Source: Burkholderiales bacterium (GTDB taxonomy: Bacteria; Pseudomonadota; Gammaproteobacteria; Burkholderiales; SG8-39). Taken from it: DNA of 64,000 nt. How positions within the stretch are numbered: the first letter of the stretch is position 1; every line of letters starts with the position of its first letter. The notes beneath the pieces are model-generated. The model saw only the letters and a list, made by a program, of their open reading frames with translations. It did no database searches and was not told where the DNA came from. This document shows, piece by piece, positions 52,709 to 62,481 of this stretch. The stretch lies in the NCBI GenBank assembly GCA_027493935.1, contig JAOSJV010000011.1, forward strand, positions 466,589 to 530,588. Direction: 5' to 3'. The position numbers and the translations under genes were made by a program.

Positions 52709-52834
52709 TCAGCGCCGCTGCCTCGGCGCGTCGTCGCCCTCCGGCGGCGCCGGTGCCGGCAGGTAAAGCGGACCGCGCGTGCCGCATGCCTGCAAGGTCA
52801 AGACGAGAAGGACGATGAGCAGGACGCGGCGCAT
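52709..52834 (-). CDS. lptM: LPS-assembly lipoprotein LptM (YifL), 41 residues
   Basis: Small outer-membrane lipoprotein that helps the LptD-LptE translocon mature. The product starts MRRVLLIVLLVLTLQACGTR: a short signal, lipobox LQAC, then the family-defining CGTRGPLYLPAP, and a charged tail EGDDAPRQRR. This Cys-Gly-x-x-Gly-Pro-Leu-Tyr-Leu-Pro pattern and the place just before lysA identify it. It lies between mrcA and lysA on the same strand. Confidence 0.93.
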   Translation of the reverse strand: MRRVLLIVLLVLTLQACGTRGPLYLPAPAPPEGDDAPRQRR

Positions 52835-52912
52835 GATGCGCACCGATCGTACACGAGGTGGCGCACGCCATCACGCCGCGGCCTGCCGGGCCGGCCGTCC
52901 TTCACGCTGTCC

Positions 52913-55235
52913 CTAGAACAGCTGGCTGCGGACCGTGTCGAGGAGCCGCCTGCCGCTCGGCTCGGCGTTCGTCTCCGCGGCGACCTCGTCCGGCGGCGGG
53001 TTCTCGCGATAGAAGTATTCCAGCTGGCCTTCCTCGCCGGCCCGCAGCCCCGTCGCAGGGTCGACCCGGACCGCGACCACGCCCGGCGGCGGCTCGAGCG
53101 TCATCTGCGGTGCACCCTTCAGGACCTGCGCCATGTATTCCATCCAGATCGGCAGCGCGGCGCGCGCACCGGTTTCGTTCTTGCCTAGCTTCTTCGGCTG
53201 GTCGAAGCCGATCCAGGCGACCGCAACCACGGTGGGGTGGAACCCCGCGAACCACGCGTCGACGTTGTCGTTGGTCGTGCCGGTCTTGCCGGCGAGGTCG
53301 AACCGCTTGAGCGCGCCCGCGCGCGCCCCGGTGCCGTAGCGCACGACGTCGTGCATCAAGTCGTTCATAATGAAGGCGTTGCGCAGATCGATGACCCGCA
53401 GCGCCTCGTCACCTGCGCGCGCCGGCTGCGCCTGCGCGAGCAGGTTGCCGCGGTCGTCCACGATGCGCTCGATCAGGTACGGCTCCATCCGGAAGCCGCC
53501 GTTGGCGAACACGGCATAGGCGCGCGCCATCTGCCATGGCGTCACCGAGCCCGCACCGAGCGCCATGGTGAGGTACGGCGGGTGACGATCGGCTTCGAAT
53601 CCGAAGCGGGTGACGTAGTCCTGTGCGTACTGCGGGCCGATCGTCTGCATGACCCGGATCGAGACCATGTTCTTGGACTTGGCGAGCGCGGTGCGCAGCC
53701 GCATCGGGCCCTCGTAGCTATCGTCATAGTTCTTCGGCTCCCAGACCTGACCGCCGGTGAGAGCCGCGTCCACCACGACCGGTGCGTCGTTGATGATGGT
53801 CGCCGGCGTAAAACCCTTCTCGAGTGCAGCCGAGTAGATGAACGGCTTGAAGCTCGAGCCGGGCTGCCGCCACGCCTGGGTCACGTGGTTGTACTTGTTG
53901 CGGCCGAAATCGAAGCCGCCGACGAGCGCGCGCACCGCGCCGGTGTGTGGATCGAGGGCGAGGAACGCCGCCTCCACCTCGGGCAGCTGCACGATCTGCC
54001 AGCGGTCCTTGGCGTCCTTCTGCACGCGGATCACCGCGCCGCGCCTGAGCTTACGCTTGGCGGGGCGTTGGCGGCGAGCGCGCTCGCCGCGAAGCGCAGG
54101 CCGTCGCCTTTCACCTCGATCGTTTCGCCGCCGCGCAGGTACGCCCGCACCGCGCGCGTATCCGCGTCGAGGACCAGCGCCGCGAGAATGCCGTCGCTGT
54201 TGCCGAACTCGGCGAGCCCGTCCTCGAGCATATCTTCGCTCGCGTTCGGCGCGATCTCGACGAAGGCCTCCGGCCCGCGGTAGCCGTGGCGGCGCTCGTA
54301 GTCCATGACGCCTTCGCGCAGGCTCCGGTACGCCGCTTCCTGGTCGCGTTTGCGGATGGTCGTGTAGACCCGCAGCCCGCTCGTGTACACCTCGTCCGGA
54401 TAGCGCTCGTACAGGACCTGCCGGACCATCTCGGCGACGTATTCGCCGCGCACCGCGAAGTGGTCGATGTCGCGGCGCACCACGAGCGGCTGCTTCTGCG
54501 CCTCCGCGAGCTGCTCGGCGGTGATATAGCCGAGCTCGCGCATGCGGCGCAGCACGTAGAGCTGGCGCTGCTTCGCCCGCCGCGGGTTGACCACGGGATT
54601 GAAGGACGAGGGTGCCTTGGGCAGCCCGGCCAGCATCGCTGCCTCGGCCAGGCTCACGTCCTGCAGCGCGCGGCCGAAGTAGATCTGGGCGGCGGCGGCA
54701 AAGCCGTAGGCGCGCTGGCCGAGGTAGATCTGGTTGATGTAGATCTCGAGGATCTGGTTCTTGGAGAGTCCGGCCTCGATCTTGTACGCGAGCAGCGCCT
54801 CGTAGAGCTTGCGAGTGATCGTCTTCTCGCTCGAGAGGAAAAAGTTGCGCGCCACCTGCATGGTGATGGTGCTCGCGCCTTGCTGCTTGCCGCCGGCGAT
54901 CAGGTTGGAGTAGGCTGCCCTCATGACGCCGACATAATCGACGCCCTGGTGCTGATAGAAGCGCTCGTCCTCGGCGGCGAGGATCGCCTGCGTCATGACG
55001 TCGGGCACCTCGTCGATGCGGGCGACCGCCCGGCGCTCCTCGCCGAACTCGCCGATGAGCGCCCCATCGGAGGTGTACACGCGCAGGGGAATTTTCGGCT
55101 GGTACTGGTTCAGGACCTCGATCGAAGGCAGGTTTGGGTAGGCGAGTAGCACCACGAAGCCGGCGAGCGCCGCCCCACGACGGCGAGGCCGGCGAGCAGC
55201 ACGAGCGGAAAGGCGGCCCAACGGAGCCAATTCAC
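52913..55235 (-). CDS. mrcA: Penicillin-binding protein 1A, bifunctional (two frameshifts)
   Basis: Bifunctional peptidoglycan glycosyltransferase/transpeptidase. GT51 motifs AILAAEDERFYQHQGVDYVG, GGKQQGASTITMQVARNFFL and KTITRKLYEALLAYKIE; transpeptidase motifs PGSSFKPF (SxxK), AKSKNMVSIRVMQT (SxN) and KRFDLAGKTGTTNDN (KTG). Breaks: plus-strand C4 at 55173-55176 lacks one base (repair joins VNWLRWAAFPLVLLAGLAVV to GAALAGFVVLLAYPN) and 54059-54060 lacks one (repair gives NAPPKRKLRRGAVIRVQ). GTG start at 55235 is favoured by the upstream aggaa and the membrane-anchor start. About 774 residues. Divergent from pilM, the usual arrangement. Confidence 0.93.
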
Positions 55236-55443
55236 GGGCAAGGTTCCTGGTTGCGGCAGATACGAGAGTGTAAGGTGCGCGACGGCATCGCGCGCGCGCC
55301 GCGCCACTGCCCGGCAGGCCGGCGGGAACGCGACGGGGTCGCTTCCATTCTCGACTCCCACTGGCAGGGCGCCCCGGCGCCCAATGACGGCCTTCGGGGG
55401 CTCCGGCGCTACGGCAACCCCGGATTAAATGTGAAAAATTTGC

Positions 55444-55472
55444 TTGCTGTACCGGATAGTTGTTGCTAGGAT
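55444..55472 (+). promoter_or_regulatory. Candidate promoter of the pil operon
   Basis: TTGCTG at 55444-55449, 17-bp spacer, TAGGAT at 55467-55472, in an AT-rich stretch (55426-55490) that stands out from the high-GC surroundings. It gives a leader of about 50 nt before pilM. The rest of the 292-bp mrcA-pilM gap holds no gene. Confidence 0.5.
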
Positions 55473-55527
55473 TTGATGCAAACTATTCGAACTGCGCCTA
55501 AGCGACCGTCACCAAAGGGGTTTTCCC

Positions 55528-56601
55528 TTGCATCTTGATATTTTCAAGCCCAAAGCGCCGCCGCTCTTTGGGATGGACATCAGCTCCTCTGCCGTCAAGA
55601 TGGTGGAGCTCGCCGATGCCGGCAAGGGCGGCTATCGCGTGGAGCGCTACGCGATCGAGCCGCTCGCGAAGGACTCAGTGATCGACGGCAACATCGCAAA
55701 CCTCGAGTCGGTGGCCGAGACGGTGCGCCGGTGCTGGAAGAAGCTCGCCACGCGCACCAAGAACGTCGCGATGGCGCTGCCGACCGCCGCGGTGATCACG
55801 AAGAAGATCATCGTGGCCGCCGGCCTGCGCGAGGAAGAGCTCGAGTTCCAGGTCGAGGGCGAGGCGAATCAGTACATCCCGTTCGCGCTCGACGAGGTCA
55901 ACCTCGACTTCCAGGTGGTCGGGCCGGCGCCCTCGAGCGCCGAGGAGGTCGAGGTCCTGATCGCCGCCTCGCGCAAGGAGAAGGTCGAGGACCGCGTGGC
56001 CGTGGCCGAGGCCGCCGGGCTCAAGGCGCTGGTGATGGACGTCGAGTCCTACGCGATGCAGACGGCCTTCGAGCTGGTGCGCCAGCAGCTGCCGAGCGAG
56101 GGCCGCGACCAGAACGTCGCGGTCGTCGATATCGGCGCAGCGATCATGAACATCACCGTGCTGCGCAACGACCAGGCGGTATACACGCGCGAGCAGGCGT
56201 TCGGCGGGAACCAGCTGACCCAGGACATCGCCCGCCACTACGGTCTGTCGCAGGAGGAGGCGGAGAACGCCAAGCGCTCCGGCGGGTTGCCCGACAGCTT
56301 CGAAGCCGAGGTGCTGCGGCCGTTCATGGAGAACGCCGCCCTCGAGATTCAGCGTGCAATGCAGTTCTTCTTCACCTCGACCCAGTACAACTCGGTTGAT
56401 CACATCCTGCTCACCGGCGGCACCTCGACGCTGCCGGGGCTAGAGGACGTAGTGAGCACCCGCGCACGCATCAACGCGATGGTCGCCAACCCGTTCGCGA
56501 ACATGTCGATCAGTCCGCGCATCCAGCTCAAGCGGCTGATCTCGGATGCGCCGGCGCTCATGATCGCGTGCGGCCTCGCGATGCGGAGATTCGACGAATG
56601 A
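55528..56601 (+). CDS. pilM: Type IV pilus inner-membrane platform protein PilM
   Basis: Actin-like cytoplasmic ATP-binding protein that docks PilN to the pilus motor. 357 residues with FtsA/HSP70-type motifs: FGMDISSSAVKMVELAD (phosphate 1), AVVDIGAAIMNITVLRNDQA (phosphate 2) and ILLTGGTSTLPGLEDVVSTR (adenosine). The likely start is a TTG at 55528 (LHLDIFKPKAPPLFGMDISS), because family members have about 15 residues before the DISSS motif; aaagggg is upstream. First gene of pilMNOPQ; the stop overlaps pilN (ATGA). Confidence 0.94.
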   Translation: MHLDIFKPKAPPLFGMDISSSAVKMVELADAGKGGYRVERYAIEPLAKDSVIDGNIANLESVAETVRRCWKKLATRTKNVAMALPTAAVITKKIIVAAGLREEELEFQVEGEANQYIPFALDEVNLDFQVVGPAPSSAEEVEVLIAASRKEKVEDRVAVAEAAGLKALVMDVESYAMQTAFELVRQQLPSEGRDQNVAVVDIGAAIMNITVLRNDQAVYTREQAFGGNQLTQDIARHYGLSQEEAENAKRSGGLPDSFEAEVLRPFMENAALEIQRAMQFFFTSTQYNSVDHILLTGGTSTLPGLEDVVSTRARINAMVANPFANMSISPRIQLKRLISDAPALMIACGLAMRRFDE

Positions 56602-57206
56602 TTCGCATCAACCTACTGCCGCACCGCGAGGCGCGGCGCAAGGCGAGCCGCCGCCAGCTCGTGCTGATGGCCGTCATGGTGGCCGTGGCCGGAATTGCGG
56701 CCGCCGCGCTGGTTCACGGCGTGATCGCCGGCTACGTCGCGGTGCAGAACGACCGCAACGAGTTCCTCAAGCGCGAGAACGCGAAGCTCGACAAGGAGAT
56801 CGCGGAGATCAAGAAACTGAAGGACGAGATTGCCGCGCTGCTCGCCCGCAAGCAGATCATCGAGACGCTGCAGAACGACCGCGCCCGCGCGGTGAACCTG
56901 CTCGATACGCTGGTGCGCCAGACGCCGGATGGCGTCTACCTGAAGTCGCTCAAGCAGAACGGGCTGCGCGTGAAGGTCACCGGCTACGCACAGTCGAACG
57001 CCCGCGTGTCGGCCTTCATGCGCAATTTGCAGGGCGCCGAGGTGCTCGAAAACTCGGCCACCTCGCCGCAGCTGATCGAGATCAAGGCGACAACCGTGAA
57101 CGGTAAACGCCTGTCGGAATTCGATCTCGACTTCAGCATGAAGCCGCCGACGCCGTTGGTGGACGACCAGAAGCCGCGGCCGACCGCCCCGGCGAAGAAG
57201 GGCTGA
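56598..57206 (+). CDS. pilN: Type IV pilus alignment protein PilN
   Basis: Bitopic inner-membrane protein of 202 residues. Conserved cytoplasmic N-terminus MIRINLLPHREARRKASRRQ, which binds PilM, one membrane helix (LVLMAVMVAVAGIAAAALVH), a coiled coil (RENAKLDKEIAEIKKLKDEI) and a ferredoxin-like domain in the periplasm (NLLDTLVRQTPDGVYLKSLK). ATG 56598 overlaps the pilM stop. Confidence 0.95.
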   Translation: MIRINLLPHREARRKASRRQLVLMAVMVAVAGIAAAALVHGVIAGYVAVQNDRNEFLKRENAKLDKEIAEIKKLKDEIAALLARKQIIETLQNDRARAVNLLDTLVRQTPDGVYLKSLKQNGLRVKVTGYAQSNARVSAFMRNLQGAEVLENSATSPQLIEIKATTVNGKRLSEFDLDFSMKPPTPLVDDQKPRPTAPAKKG

Positions 57207-57212
57207 CCGAAG

Positions 57213-57848
57213 ATGAACGACCTTCTCGCCCAGTTCCGCAACCTGAACACCCGCGACCCGGGCAGCTGGCCGCCGCTGCCGAAGCTCGCGCTGCTGCTCG
57301 CCCTGCTGGCGGGCATCCTGGTGGCGGCCTACTTCCTCGACTGGCAGACGCAGCTCGAGGAGCTCGAGGCCGGCCGGCAAGAAGAGGCGAAGCTCAAGCA
57401 GGCGTACATCGACAAGAAGCGCCAGGCCGTGAACCTGGATCTGCACCGCCAGCAGCTGCAGGAGATCGAGAGCTCCTTCGGCGCGCTGCTGAAGCAGCTG
57501 CCGAACAAATCGCAGATGGAGGCGCTGCTGGTGGACATCAACCAGAGTGGTCTGGGCCGCGGCCTGCAGTTCGAGCTGTTCCGGCCGGCGCCGCAGGAGA
57601 CCGTGAAGGACTTCTATGCCGAGCTGCCGATCACCGTGCGCGTGACCGGCAACTACCACGACATGGGCGCGTTCGCGAGCGACATCGGGCAGCTGCCGCG
57701 CATCGTCACGCTGAACGACCTTGCGCTCGCGGTCGGCAAGGACGGCAATCTCTCGATGAACACGACCGCCAAGACGTTTCGCTATCTCGACGAGGAAGAG
57801 ATCGCGGCGCAGCGCAAGGCGGCCAAGGCGGCCAAGGCCAGGAAATGA
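57213..57848 (+). CDS. pilO: Type IV pilus alignment protein PilO
   Basis: Partner of PilN in the alignment subcomplex, 211 residues. One membrane helix (KLALLLALLAGILVAAYFLD), a coiled coil rich in Gln, Glu and Lys, and a periplasmic domain with LLKQLPNKSQMEALLVDINQ, and PITVRVTGNYHDMGAFASDI. Begins 6 bp after pilN; stop overlaps pilP. Confidence 0.95.
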   Translation: MNDLLAQFRNLNTRDPGSWPPLPKLALLLALLAGILVAAYFLDWQTQLEELEAGRQEEAKLKQAYIDKKRQAVNLDLHRQQLQEIESSFGALLKQLPNKSQMEALLVDINQSGLGRGLQFELFRPAPQETVKDFYAELPITVRVTGNYHDMGAFASDIGQLPRIVTLNDLALAVGKDGNLSMNTTAKTFRYLDEEEIAAQRKAAKAAKARK

Positions 57849-58393
57849 AGGCGCGAATCCTGCTGGCGGCGACGGCCGCCGCCCTTCTGCTCGCGGCCTG
57901 CGAGGGTGGAGAGCACTCGGACCTGCGCGCGGAGCTCGACCGGCTGACGCGCGACCTGCCGCGCCGGGTCGATCCGCTGCCTCAGGTCAAGCCGTACCAG
58001 CCGGTGCCCTACGAGGCGTTCGATGTCGCCGACCCGTTCGGCCCGGCCAAGATCGAGCTGGCGACGAAGTCGGCTGCCTCGGGCGGCGGCGGCGCGCTGG
58101 CGCCCGACCTGAACCGACCGAAGGAGCCGCTCGAGGCCTACCCGCTCGAGACGCTGACGATGGTCGGCACGTTGACGCGGCAGAAGCAGAGCTACGCGCT
58201 CGTCAAGGCCGACACCGGGCTCTACCGCGTGCGCGTCGGCAACTATTTGGGACAGAACTTCGGGGTGATCACTAGGATCACCGACAGCGAGATCACCCTG
58301 CGCGAGCTGATCCAGGACTCCGCCGGAGACTGGGCTGAGCGCGAAAGCGCGCTGCTGCTTCAGGAGGCAGGCGCGACTACGGAGGCGAGATGA
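57845..58393 (+). CDS. pilP: Type IV pilus lipoprotein PilP
   Basis: 182-residue lipoprotein linking PilNO to the PilQ secretin. Lipobox LLAAC in LLAATAAALLLAACEGGEHS, a flexible part with PLPQVKPYQPVPYEAFDVAD, and the HR domain with KEPLEAYPLETLTMVGTLTR and LYRVRVGNYLGQNFGVITRI. ATG 57845 overlaps the pilO stop and its own stop overlaps pilQ (both ATGA). Confidence 0.95.
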   Translation: MKARILLAATAAALLLAACEGGEHSDLRAELDRLTRDLPRRVDPLPQVKPYQPVPYEAFDVADPFGPAKIELATKSAASGGGGALAPDLNRPKEPLEAYPLETLTMVGTLTRQKQSYALVKADTGLYRVRVGNYLGQNFGVITRITDSEITLRELIQDSAGDWAERESALLLQEAGATTEAR

Positions 58394-60545
58394 TGGGCAA
58401 GCTGAAAGAACTCATACCGTACCTTCTGGTCGCCGCGCTGGCATTCCTTGCGCCAGCTGCCGTGCACGCGCAGGCCGCGCCAAATGCAATCGACGCGCTC
58501 AACGTGACGAGCCAGGGCGGCCGGACCCTGCTGCGCATCACCATGAAGGAGCCCCTGAAGGCAGCCCCCGCGAGCTTCACCGTGGCGAATCCCGCGCGTA
58601 TCGCCTTCGACTTCCCGAACACGGTCAACGCGCTCGCGCGATCCAGCCAGGAGGTGAACGAGGGCGAGCTGCGCAGCGTGACCGTGGTCCAGGTCGGCGA
58701 CCGCACGCGGCTGGTCCTGAACCTGCGCACGATGGTGACCTACGAGGCGCAGACGGACGCCAACACGCTGACGATCGCGCTTGCCACGCTGCCGAGCGCC
58801 GCGGCGCGGGCCGGCGGTGACCGCACGACGCGCTTCGCCGAGGGCACCGCCGACGCCAAGCACAGCCTGCGTGACATCGACTTCCGGCGCGGCAGGAACG
58901 GCGAGGGCGCGTGGTCGTCGAGCTCTCGGACACCAACACCGGCATCGATATCCGGCAGCAGGGCCAGACCCTGGTGGTGGATTTCCTCAAGACCGCCCTG
59001 CCTGACAACCTGCGCAAGCGCCTCGACGTCACCGACTTTGCCACTCCGGTCGCCGTAGTGAGCACGTTCCAGCAGGGCGACAACGTCCGCATGGTGATCG
59101 AGCCCCGGGGGCTGTGGGAGCACAACGCCTACCAGAGCGACACCCAGTTCGTTGTCGAGGTCGCTCCGGTGCAGTACGACCCGAACAAGCTCGTCCAGGG
59201 CACGCGCGGCGGCTATCGTGGCGAGAAGCTCTCGCTAAACTTCCAGAACGTGGAGGTGCGCAGCGTCCTCAACGTGATCGCCGACTTCACCGACCTCAAC
59301 ATCATCACCAGCGACACGGTGCAGGGCAACCTCACGCTGCGGTTGAAGGACGTGCCGTGGGACCAGGCGCTCGACATCATTCTGCAGACGCGTGGCCTCG
59401 ACATGCGCAAGAGCGGCAACGTGGTCTGGATCGCCCCGCGCGACGAGCTCGCCACCAAGGAGAAGCTCGAGCTCGAGGCGAAGCAGCAGATCGCCGAGCT
59501 GGAGCCATTGCGCACCGAGACGTTCCAGCTCAACTTCGCCAAGGCCGAGACGATCGCGAAGCTGCTTTCCGGCCAGGGCGCGGGCGGCGGTGGCAGTCAG
59601 GAACAGCGCATCCTCTCCAAGCGCGGCAGCTCGAGCTGGGACGCGCGCACGAACCAGCTCTTCGTGCAGGACATCCCGTCGCGGCTCGAGGAGGTGCGCA
59701 AGCTCATCGCGCAGACCGACATTCCGGTGCGCCAGGTGATGATCGAGGCGCGCATCGTCGAGGCAACCGACCAGTTCACCCGGACGCTCGGCGCTCGCCT
59801 CGGCTATCACGTCACCGATCCCTCGGGCTCCTCGCCGATCTTCAGCAACCCGAACCGGATGATCTTCGGCGGCGGGCTCCAGGACACGGCTTTCCACTCG
59901 GGTCAGGGCGTGGCGGCGCCGATCTTCCCGAACCAGGTGAACATGGTGAACCTGCCCGCGCAGCTCTCGTCGCAGCAGTCCGGCATCACGCCCGGCCAGT
60001 TCTCGCTGGTGCTGTTCAATCGGGCGCAGACGCGGTTCGTGAACCTGGAACTGACCGCGCTCGAGAGCGACGGGCGAGGAAAGATCATCTCCAGCCCGCG
60101 CGTGGTCACCGCGAACCAGGTCGAGGCGCTCATCGAGCAAGGCACCGAGCTGCCGTTCCAGCAGGCGACCTCGAGCGGCGCGACCAGCATCTCGTTCCGC
60201 AAGGCGACGCTCGCGCTCAAGGTGCGCCCGCAGATCACACCGGACGGGAACGTCGTGCTGGACGTGGACGTCAATAAGGACGCGGTCGGCATCCAGACCC
60301 CGGCCGGTTTCGCGATCGACACCAAGCACGTAAAGACGCAAGTGCTGATCGAAAATGGCGGCACGGTGGTGATCGGCGGCATCTACACGCAGGAGCAGCG
60401 CAACAACGTGAACAAGGTGCCGCTGCTCGGCGACCTGCCCGCGGTGGGGCCGCTCTTCCGCGACACGCAGCGCATCGACAACAAGACGGAGCTCCTGGTG
60501 TTCCTCACGCCGCGCATCGTCGAGGACCGCCTGACCGTGCGCTGA
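58390..60545 (+). CDS. pilQ: Type IV pilus secretin PilQ (one frameshift)
   Basis: Outer-membrane channel through which the pilus emerges. Signal peptide (LVAALAFLAPAAVHAQ), AMIN-type domains binding peptidoglycan, N0 and N1 domains (FQNVEVRSVLNVIADFTDLN; LFVQDIPSRLEEVRKLIAQT) and the secretin core (GGTVVIGGIYTQEQRNNVNK, VPLLGDLPAVGPLFRDTQRI, ELLVFLTPRIVED). One base is missing in GGG 58905-58907; adding it gives GEGRVVVELSDTNTGIDIRQ. Repaired length about 718. A hairpin follows, then aroK. Confidence 0.95.
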
Positions 60546-60564
60546 GCGCGACGCCGTTCCGAGA

Positions 60565-60590
60565 GCCGGCCCGCGGGCCGGCCTTTCGTT
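60565..60590 (+). terminator. Hairpin between pilQ and aroK
   Basis: Perfect 8-bp arms gccggccc / gggccggc with a 2-nt spacing (a smaller stem with a 4-nt loop in practice), followed by ctttcgttgg. It lies 19 bp after pilQ. A TAGAAT hexamer at about 60675-60680, just upstream of aroK, suggests a separate promoter for aroKB. Confidence 0.6.
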
Positions 60591-60686
60591 GGCGAAGACA
60601 TGAATGCGTGAAGGCGTGCGGCCCGGAGCCGCGCCTGCCCCGACTGCGCTTCGCCGCGCCTTCGCGCATTCACATAGAATGGCCGC

Positions 60687-61219
60687 GTGCGCCCGAGCCA
60701 CAATGTATTCCTGGTCGGCCTGATGGGCGCCGGCAAGACCACCGTCGGCCGGCAGCTCGCACGCCGGCTCGGCAAGCGCTTCCACGACAGCGACCTCGAG
60801 GTCGAGGCCCGCACCGGTGTGCGCGTCGCGACCATCTTCGAGATCGAAGGCGAGGCGGGGTTCCGTGCGCGCGAAGCGCGCAGATCGAGGAGCTCACCGC
60901 GCTCGACAACGTCGTGCTCGCAACCGGTGGAGGGGTGGTGCTCGATGCGCGCAACCGCGAGCATCTCGCCGCGCGCGGCTTCGTGATCTACCTGCGCGCC
61001 CAGCCGCGCGATCTGTGGAGCCGCATGCGCCAGGACCGCAGCCGGCCGCTGCTGCAGACCGCCGACCCGCTCGCGCGCCTGGAGGAGCTTTTCCGCGAGC
61101 GCGATCCGCTCTACCGCGCGGTCGCCGACCTGATCGTCGACACCGCGCGCCAGGGCCCGGTACCGCTCGTCGCCCAGGTGCTGGCCGAGCTCCCCGCCGA
61201 ATGCAAACTGTCCGCATAG
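60687..61219 (+). CDS. aroK: Shikimate kinase (one frameshift)
   Basis: Phosphorylates shikimate at O3 in the aromatic pathway. About 177 residues after repair. P-loop in [20 protein letters not shown], substrate Asp in [28 protein letters not shown], and [17 protein letters not shown]. One C is missing at 60881; adding it gives [23 protein letters not shown] start at 60687. Lid segment [20 protein letters not shown] is present. Overlaps aroB by 19 bp. Confidence 0.94.
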
Positions 61220-62287
61220 CGCTCGGCGAGCGCAGCTACGACATCCACATCGGCCCCGGTCTGCTCGCGCGCGCCGAGCTGATCGCGCGGGTCCTGCCGC
61301 AGCCGCGCGTCGCGGTGGTGACCAATGCGACCGTCGGCCCGCTGTTTCTCGACGCGCTCACCGCGGCGCTCGCCGCCGCTGGCGTCGCGGTGGTGCCGGT
61401 CGTCCTCCCCCGACGGCGAGCAGCACAAGAACTGGGAAACCCTGAATCTCGTCTACGACGCGCTGCTCGCGAACCGCTGCGACCGGGGCACGACGATCGT
61501 CGCCCTCGGCGGCGGCGTGGTCGGTGACATCGCCGGATTCGCCGCGGCGACCTACCAGCGCGGCGTCCACTTCGTCCAGGTGCCGACGACGCTGCTCGCG
61601 CAGGTCGACTCCTCGGTGGGCGGCAAGACCGGGATCAACCATCCGCGCGGCAAGAACATGATCGGGGCATTCCATCAGCCGGGCGTGGTGCTCGCCGATA
61701 TGGACGTCCTGCGCACCCTGCCGGAGCGCGAGCTGCGCGCCGGTCTCGCCGAGGTGATCAAGCACGGCGTTATCCGCGACGCGGCGTTCTTCGAATGGCT
61801 GGAGACGGACCTCGGGCGGCTGCTCAGGCGCGAACCCGCTGCGCTGGCGCACGCGGTGCGCCGCTCGGTGGAGATCAAGGCGGAGATCGTCGCGATCGAC
61901 GAGCGCGAGAGCGGGCCGCGCGCGCTGCTCAACTTTGGCCACACGTTCGGTCACGCGATCGAGACGGGCCTCGGCTACGGCGACTGGCTGCACGGCGAGG
62001 CGGTGGCCGCCGGCATGGTGATGGCCGCGGAGCTTTCGCGTCGGACCGGGGGCATCGACGCGGCCGCATGCGAGCGGCTGCGCACGCTCGTCGGGCGGGC
62101 GGGCCTTCCGACCGCGCCGCCGCCCGGCATCGGCGCCGCGCGGTTCCTGGATCTGATGAGTGTGGACAAGAAGGTCCGGTCGGGGCGCCCGCGCCTGATC
62201 CTGCTCGAGCGCTTGGGCGCCGCGTACATCGCCGAGGACACGCCGCCGGACGCGCTCCAGGCGACGCTTGCCGCCGTTTCCGGCTGA
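61201..62287 (+). CDS. aroB: 3-dehydroquinate synthase (one frameshift)
   Basis: Converts DAHP to 3-dehydroquinate using NAD and a divalent metal. About 361 residues after repair. Motifs: [50 protein letters not shown], and metal-binding [18 protein letters not shown]. One C too many in C5 61407-61411 breaks the frame; removing it gives [20 protein letters not shown]. The ATG at 61201 lies within the end of aroK, so the genes are translationally coupled. Confidence 0.95.
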
Positions 62288-62383
62288 CGGCTTCGAAGCG
62301 CAGCGCACAACCCGGGCCATCCGGGCGACGCCCACGAGATCGCGGGGTGCCCTGGAGCGGATCCCGGGGCGCCCGCTAATTGC

Positions 62384-62412
62384 TTGAGGGCAAAGCGGTC
62401 GGCCGGTATAGT
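62384..62412 (+). promoter_or_regulatory. Sigma-70 promoter of gltB
   Basis: TTGAGG at 62384-62389, 17-bp spacer, TATAGT at 62407-62412: good matches at optimal spacing. It gives a leader of about 65 nt before the gltB ATG. The surrounding 194-bp gap 62288-62481 holds no gene. Confidence 0.65.
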
Positions 62413-62481
62413 ACTCGGTTCCGCGGTGAAAAATGCATGGCTTTTGTGCGGTGCAAGAGCGCCGCCCGAGCGAGGTGCCGC